Origin: Pseudoalteromonas phenolica
GTDB lineage: Bacteria > Pseudomonadota > Gammaproteobacteria > Enterobacterales > Alteromonadaceae
Length of the DNA stretch: 64,000 nucleotides
Assembly: GCF_005876835.1 (NCBI RefSeq)
Contig: NZ_PPSW01000025.1
Coordinates: 101,377 to 165,376, forward strand
Reading direction: 5' to 3'
Position 1 is the first letter of the stretch; every line of letters begins with the position of its first letter. This document shows positions 59,381 through 64,000 of this stretch, piece by piece. A program made the position numbers and the translations under genes. The notes below the pieces were generated by a model. That model was given only the letters and a program-made list of their open reading frames with translations. It was not told the DNA's origin and ran no database searches.

Positions 59381-61555
59381 TTATAAGTTATTTTTTCCCG
59401 CTAAATCTAGGAAGAATGCATACTCTAGAGCAGTATCATGTAATCGTTTGAAACGACCAGATGCACCACCGTGACCCGCTTCCATATCTACTTTAAACAA
59501 TAACTTATTGTCGTTTGTCTTATAGTCGCGCAGTTTTGCAACCCATTTTGCAGGCTCAAAGTACTGAACTTGAGAATCATGTAGGCCAGTTGTTACAAGA
59601 ATATGAGGATAATCTTGCTTCTTAACCTGATCATAAGGCGAATAGCTTAGCATGTAATCGTAATAAGCTTTGTTGTTTGGGTTACCCCATTCGTCATATT
59701 CACCTGTAGTAAGAGGAATGCTTTCGTCGAGCATTGTTGTAACTACGTCGACAAAAGGAACATGTGCAGCAATGCCTTTATATAAATCAGGTGCTTGGTT
59801 GATCACCGCACCCATTAACAAACCGCCAGCACTGCCACCTACAGCGTAAACTTGATCTTTATGGCCATAACCTTGCTCAACTAGCTGTTTTGTTACGTCT
59901 ACAAAATCATTAAAGGTATTTTGTTTGGTCAGCTTTTTACCATCTTCATACCATGGACGGCCTAGCATTTGTGAACCACGGATATGTGCAATTGCAAAAA
60001 CAAATCCTCGGTCTAGCAAACTAAGTCGATTGCTAGAGAAGCTTGGATCCATCGTTGCCCCATAAGAGCCATAACCGTATTGATATAATGGGTTTGTGCC
60101 ATCTTTCTTGAACTTGTCTTTACGGTAAACTAAAGAAACAGGTACCTTCACACCGTCTCTAGCCTTAACAAAAATACGCTCTGAGGCGTAGTTTTCTACT
60201 TTGAAATCACCCAGTACTTTATTTTGTTTGAGAATATTTGGTTCACCTGACTCAAGGTTGAAATCGAAGTGAGTTCCTGGCGTAGTCATACTGGTGTAGT
60301 AAATACGGATTGAGTCATTGTCTAATTCGTTATTGCCATATAAATATGCAGCAAATGCGTCATCATTAAATTTAAGTGCTTTTTCACTGCCATCTTTAAG
60401 AGAACGAACGATGACTTTTACCTGGCCCATTTCACGTTCTTGATAAACAAGATGGTTATCGAAAAGTTCGATACCTTCTAGTTTAACTGCAGGGCGGTGT
60501 GCAATGACTTCTTGCCATTTAGATTTATCACCTAAGTCTTTTTCGTTAACTTGCATTAGTTTGAAGTTAACCGCATTTAGATTGGTTAAAATATAGTAGG
60601 TGTCTTTATGTTTTGATACGCTGTATTCAAGGCCTTTTTCTCTAGGGATAAAACGAACAGCTTTAGCTTTGCTATCATTTGCGTCGATAAAAGACATGCC
60701 AGAAGATTCGGTACTTGAATGATAAATGACAACATTTGAACCATCTTTCGTTTTACCTATGTAGGTATAGTAAGTATTGTCTGCTTCTTCGTAGATCAGT
60801 TCATCTGCTGATTGCGGTGTGCCTAACTTATGGCGGTAAACTTGATAGCCTAATAAAGTTTGCGGATCTTTCTTAACATAGTAGAAATGTTCATTATCGT
60901 TAGCCCACACAACACTTGCCTGAGCACCTTCAATTTTATCGTCTAAAAGTTTGCCTGTTTTTAGGTCTTTAACTTGAATTGTGTAAATTCGGCGGCTGAC
61001 TGTGTCTTCACCATAAGCGAGTAGTTGATCATTTGGACTCGCAGATAATCCTGATGCACTATAGTATTCATGGTCTTTTGCAAGTTCATTAACGTCAAGA
61101 AGGATCTCTTTATCAGAACCTTTGAACTCAGTGCTTCGAACAAAAATAGGGTATTCGTTATCACCACGCATTTCTGAAGAGTAGAAATAGTTACCGCGTT
61201 TGGTTGGTACAGAATTGTCGTCTTTTTGGATCCGAGATTTAAGCTCTTCAAATAGTGTCTCTTGAAGTTTATTGGTGTTACTAAGTTGCGCGGCAGTATA
61301 AGCATTTTCTGCTTCTAAGTGAGCAATGATTTCAGGATCGTTTCGCTCGTCATCACGCATCCAATAGTAATTATCAACACGTTTATGGCCGTGTATTTCC
61401 ATTTCATGTGGTACTTTTTTGGCTATCGGTGCTGCAACAGTTTGTTCTTGTACCTGTGCAGTAGATTGCTGAGTTTGAGTGTTATTGTCATTATTACAAC
61501 CAGCTAATACTGCCAAAGAAATGATGCTTAAAGCATGAGGTAGAAATCGTTTCAT
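59381..61555 (-). CDS. ptrB: Lipoprotein oligopeptidase B (S9A prolyl oligopeptidase family)
   Basis: A serine peptidase of 724 residues that cleaves short peptides after basic residues. The N-terminus is a lipoprotein signal (LAVLAGC, Cys at about 19) followed by an Asn/Gln-rich linker, so it is probably membrane anchored, unlike cytoplasmic E. coli PtrB. Then comes the PtrB start VPHEMEIHGHKRVDNYYWMRD, the beta-propeller, and the catalytic triad: Ser in GGSAGGLLMG, Asp in LHDSQVQYFEP and His in MEAGHGGASG. It is a single gene. Confidence 0.9.
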   Translation of the reverse strand: MKRFLPHALSIISLAVLAGCNNDNNTQTQQSTAQVQEQTVAAPIAKKVPHEMEIHGHKRVDNYYWMRDDERNDPEIIAHLEAENAYTAAQLSNTNKLQETLFEELKSRIQKDDNSVPTKRGNYFYSSEMRGDNEYPIFVRSTEFKGSDKEILLDVNELAKDHEYYSASGLSASPNDQLLAYGEDTVSRRIYTIQVKDLKTGKLLDDKIEGAQASVVWANDNEHFYYVKKDPQTLLGYQVYRHKLGTPQSADELIYEEADNTYYTYIGKTKDGSNVVIYHSSTESSGMSFIDANDSKAKAVRFIPREKGLEYSVSKHKDTYYILTNLNAVNFKLMQVNEKDLGDKSKWQEVIAHRPAVKLEGIELFDNHLVYQEREMGQVKVIVRSLKDGSEKALKFNDDAFAAYLYGNNELDNDSIRIYYTSMTTPGTHFDFNLESGEPNILKQNKVLGDFKVENYASERIFVKARDGVKVPVSLVYRKDKFKKDGTNPLYQYGYGSYGATMDPSFSSNRLSLLDRGFVFAIAHIRGSQMLGRPWYEDGKKLTKQNTFNDFVDVTKQLVEQGYGHKDQVYAVGGSAGGLLMGAVINQAPDLYKGIAAHVPFVDVVTTMLDESIPLTTGEYDEWGNPNNKAYYDYMLSYSPYDQVKKQDYPHILVTTGLHDSQVQYFEPAKWVAKLRDYKTNDNKLLFKVDMEAGHGGASGRFKRLHDTALEYAFFLDLAGKNNL

Positions 61556-61765
61556 AGTAATCCTTGTTATAAATTATTCCTTTTGATGCTAACTTAGATT
61601 TTACAGTCTCACCAGCCAAGATTGTAAAGACATGTAAAGTAGTCAAAGCGTGCGTTAAGTTTTAAACAAATTGTACAAATTAGATAAACTTTTAAATGCT
61701 TTGAACACGACATTTAATTAAATGTAAACTGATTATTAAATGTACAAAATAAATCATTTATTGCA

Positions 61766-61793
61766 TTTACAAGAATAAAGTTGGCTATATAAT
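61766..61793 (+). promoter_or_regulatory. Promoter of the DUF3718 gene
   Basis: TTTACA and TATAAT are 16 bases apart, 30 bases before the ATG at 61824. The -10 matches the consensus. Confidence 0.65.
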
Positions 61794-61823
61794 GCGCGCA
61801 AACTCGTTCTTATTAGGTGTATT

Positions 61824-62249
61824 ATGCTTAAATCTATCTCACTTTTGGCTTTTGGTTTAACTGTTTCTTTGAATGCTCAAGCGTCAGCATTCGTGTCAGC
61901 TGATAACTCAGCAGAAACGAAAGTATGTGTTATTGCTTCAACAGAAGGCTTTTCAGCAGCTCGTAAAGAAGCAAGCAAACATGGCTTGAACGTGTCTCGT
62001 TTCTCACCTAGCTTATTATGTAATGGCGAAGATATTCGTAAAGTTGCAGAACGTGCTGAGCGTGAAGCGAATACATCTTCAGAGAAGAAAGTAACATTAG
62101 TTGCTAAAAACCAAACTTTAGAAACGTCTCTATGTATGACAGCGGCGAGAAAAGGAATTAAAGAAATCGGTTACAAAGCGCGTAGCTTACGTTGTAACGA
62201 TATTCCAGTACGTGAATTTGTAAAAGAGTTTGCGAAAACCGCAATCTAA
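61824..62249 (+). CDS. DUF3718 family exported protein
   Basis: A protein of 141 residues with a signal peptide ending near AQASA. Two similar halves follow: ETKVCVIASTEGFSAARKEA with LLCNGEDIRKVA, and ETSLCMTAARKGIKEIGYKA with LRCNDIPVREFV, each with two Cys that may pair. This fits DUF3718, a periplasmic family of marine gammaproteobacteria with unknown function. Ribosome site AGGTG is four bases before the ATG. The promoter at 61766-61793 is strong. Confidence 0.8.
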   Translation: MLKSISLLAFGLTVSLNAQASAFVSADNSAETKVCVIASTEGFSAARKEASKHGLNVSRFSPSLLCNGEDIRKVAERAEREANTSSEKKVTLVAKNQTLETSLCMTAARKGIKEIGYKARSLRCNDIPVREFVKEFAKTAI

Positions 62250-62270
62250 TATTGCTTTAGAAAAGATTTC

Positions 62271-62305
62271 AAAAAAGCCGTTGGAATATTTCAACGGCTT
62301 TTTTA
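62271..62305. terminator. Bidirectional terminator after the DUF3718 gene
   Basis: AAAAAAGCCGTTG and CAACGGCTTTTTT form a perfect stem between two convergent genes, with A and T runs on both sides. Confidence 0.9.
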
Positions 62306-62316
62306 ATGTTTATGAA

Positions 62317-63735
62317 TTATTTAGTCCATATGCCTTTAGGTAATGTTTCTTTTATTTTCTCATTACTATTTGGGTCAAACACAGGTACCTTTCCTTGTTT
62401 AAGCTGAGAGATGTAATCTTTATATAGCCAGATTACAGCACCTGATAACATGAATAAAGCTGCTACGTTTACAATCGCCATCATGCCCATAAACACATCA
62501 GCCATAGTCCAAATCAAACCCAGTTCACTAACAGAACCAAACATCACCATACCAAGCACGCATAATCTAAAGATCAACATGCCATGTTTATGATTGTGCT
62601 CTAAGAACATTAAGTTTGTTTCAGCATATGAGTAATTAGCTACGATAGACGTAAATGCAAAGAATAAAATGGCAATTGCAATGAAAATAGCACCCCATTC
62701 GCCAACATGTTGAACTAGAGCGGCTTGTGTTAAAGCAATACCAGTAACACCAGACTCAGGGACTAGTTGATTAGATAAAAGAATAAGTGCGGCAGTTGCT
62801 GAACAGATAATAATAGTGTCTACAAACACCCCAAGCATTTGAACATAACCTTGTGAAGCAGGGTGGTTTGGATTAGGTGTAGCTGCAGCTGCTGCATTCG
62901 CTGCACTACCCATACCAGCTTCGTTAGAGAAGAGTCCTCGTTTAATCCCTTGGATCATTGCCTGCATGACTGCATAACCAATTGCTCCAGCTCCTGCTTG
63001 TTCAATGCCAAAAGCACTATAGATAATTTGCGTAAACACAGCTGGTAAAAGCTCAAAATTGATAGCACATACATATAATGCAACAGCTAAATAAGCCAAA
63101 GCCATGAAAGGTACAACTAATTCAGCAAAACGAGAGATGGTTTTTAAACCACCAAAAATGATAAAACCAGAGCCGATAACGAGCAAAACACCCATAATGT
63201 GTTTTGGAATATCAAATGCAACTTCGAACGCGGCTGTGATTGAGTTTGCTTGAACTGCATTGAATACAAGACCAAATGCTAATATAAGGCATAAAGAGAA
63301 AAGCACCCCCATCCAACGCTTGCCTAAACCATACTCCATATAATAAGCAGGGCCACCACGGAAGTTGCCATCTTCATCTTTTGTTTTATATAGCTGTGCA
63401 AGAGCGCTTTCGGCAAAACTGGTTGCCATACCGATAAGTGCAATTAACCACATCCAAAAAATTGCTCCAGCACCACCTAAATAGAGTGCAACAGCAACAC
63501 CAGCCATATTACCTGTTCCAACACGTGCAGCTAATGAAGTACAAAAAGCCTGAAATGAAGAAATGCCCGAATCAGAACCTTGTCTACTATTAGCCATAAC
63601 CTTAACCATATAAGGAAATTGTCTAAATTGAATGAAGCCTAAACGGAAGGTAAAAAATAAACCTGCTGCTATTAATAGATATATAAGGACATGGCCCCAT
63701 AACAATCCACTAATAAAGTTTAAAATATCAGCCAT
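62317..63735 (-). CDS. Sodium:alanine symporter (AGCS family)
   Basis: Sodium-driven alanine or glycine importer; 472 residues with about ten to eleven membrane segments. The family signature FXXRLGFXQFRQFPYM and GTGNMAGVAVALYLGGAGAIFWM is visible, as are FSNEAGMGSAANAAAAA and NYSYAETNL. The open frame extends 30 residues further up, but MADILNFISG at 63735 is the family start. The upstream region also holds the promoter of an rRNA-type transcript in the other direction. Confidence 0.93.
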   Translation of the reverse strand: MADILNFISGLLWGHVLIYLLIAAGLFFTFRLGFIQFRQFPYMVKVMANSRQGSDSGISSFQAFCTSLAARVGTGNMAGVAVALYLGGAGAIFWMWLIALIGMATSFAESALAQLYKTKDEDGNFRGGPAYYMEYGLGKRWMGVLFSLCLILAFGLVFNAVQANSITAAFEVAFDIPKHIMGVLLVIGSGFIIFGGLKTISRFAELVVPFMALAYLAVALYVCAINFELLPAVFTQIIYSAFGIEQAGAGAIGYAVMQAMIQGIKRGLFSNEAGMGSAANAAAAATPNPNHPASQGYVQMLGVFVDTIIICSATAALILLSNQLVPESGVTGIALTQAALVQHVGEWGAIFIAIAILFFAFTSIVANYSYAETNLMFLEHNHKHGMLIFRLCVLGMVMFGSVSELGLIWTMADVFMGMMAIVNVAALFMLSGAVIWLYKDYISQLKQGKVPVFDPNSNEKIKETLPKGIWTK

Positions 63736-63828
63736 AATTGAATGCCTAGTAAATTGAACGAATAAATGAGGTGCGTAATCTAGCATAAATAAGGAAGGCA
63801 ATCTAAAGAACAGCGGCAAAAACATGGC

Positions 63829-63852
63829 TTATCCACAGAGTTTTGTGGGTAA
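63829..63852. promoter_or_regulatory. Two inverted DnaA-box-like sites
   Basis: TTATCCACA at 63829-63837 is a perfect DnaA box. TGTGGGTAA at 63844-63852 is, on the other strand, TTACCCACA, one mismatch from the box. They face each other 6 bases apart, about 75 bases before the rRNA-type -35. They could equally form a weak hairpin. Confidence 0.5.
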
Positions 63853-63926
63853 GTTGTAATTAAGTGGTTTTTAAGTTTGTATATTTAAATATATAAAAAA
63901 TAATGCATTTTTCTTTAAAAAAGGGG

Positions 63927-63954
63927 TTGCGCACTTTTAATTTCTCCCTATAAT
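63927..63954 (+). promoter_or_regulatory. Strong promoter of an rRNA operon, P1 type
   Basis: TTGCGC and TATAAT are 16 bases apart, followed by the GC-rich discriminator GCGACCCC, typical of stringently controlled rRNA promoters. An AT-rich UP-element-like stretch lies upstream (63880-63920). The transcript would start near 63961 (ACTGACACGGAGCG), the start of an rRNA leader in related genomes, and leave the window. Confidence 0.75.
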
Positions 63955-64000
63955 GCGACCCCACTGACACGGAGCGAGGCGCTGAAAAGCAAATCAAAAC

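Noticed and set aside
63829..63852. Chromosome replication origin
   Set aside because: Only two DnaA boxes, no AT-rich repeats of the usual kind and none of dnaA, gidA or rpmH are nearby.

Overview
The window is a piece of a gammaproteobacterial chromosome, most likely from the Alteromonadales and Pseudoalteromonas-like. This is inferred from AT-rich DNA, the order glmM-tpiA-secG-tRNA-Leu, a cco-fnr-uspE-ttcA respiratory block, small families typical of marine gammaproteobacteria (DUF3334, DUF3718, DUF3108) and dispersed repeats whose ends read TACCAATC/GATTGGTA. No phage, integrase, transposase or CRISPR array was seen. Nearly all of it is housekeeping or core accessory DNA.

Layout. 1-2515: end of glmM, tpiA, secG, tRNA-Leu(GAG). 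2615-4585: helD, followed by a 208-bp repeat. 4806-10892: a PspB-like peptide, queC and queE (divergent, queuosine precursor synthesis), sbcB, a CBS protein, a small exported protein and a dicarboxylate/amino acid symporter. 11053-15351: a giant Ig-like lipoprotein. 15589-18234: topA, then a non-coding stretch with a decayed second copy of the repeat. 18677-24639: two ABC systems back to back, a YtrA-type gntR-ATPase-permease operon and, divergently, an S33 peptidase with natA-natB. 24796-32646: a glutamine amidotransferase, purM-purN-DUF3108, cmoA-cmoB, a CheX-like DUF3334 protein, a YgjP-like peptidase and a DUF72 protein. 32835-35741: aspS and ttcA. 35834-44671: on the minus strand, ccoNOQP, ccoH-ccoI-ccoS, a SafE-like protein, fnr and uspE, which form one functional block: the cbb3 oxidase, its copper and assembly factors, and the oxygen sensor that usually controls it. 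44977-49390: small lipoprotein, GreA-like and unknown genes, then a packed ACT-EIIA-arsC-dapE-vanY operon. 49500-52846: ackA-pta. 53004-55780: yfbV and the xthA-membrane protein-rlmA operon. 56138-62249: envelope proteins, a frameshifted DUF417 gene, an NPP-like phosphodiesterase, a 56-residue exported peptide, a lipoprotein oligopeptidase B and a DUF3718 protein. 62317-64000: an alanine/sodium symporter, then a strong rRNA-type promoter pointing out of the window, so an rRNA operon probably starts just beyond position 64000.

Three tRNA-modification routes are present (queC/queE, cmoA/cmoB, ttcA). The points most worth a second look are: the DUF3334 protein, which combines a CheX-like ExxN motif with a C-terminal tail resembling the CheY-docking peptide of CheZ; the repeat family, present as a full copy, a decayed copy and a 38-bp form that equals the two ends joined; a DUF417 gene that looks internally duplicated and carries a one-base frameshift; a hairpin that could hide the uspE ribosome binding site; an orphan EIIA-Glc-like protein coupled to an ACT protein and dapE; and a pair of inverted DnaA boxes just upstream of the rRNA-type promoter. 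All family names are from recalled motifs and were not checked by database search.
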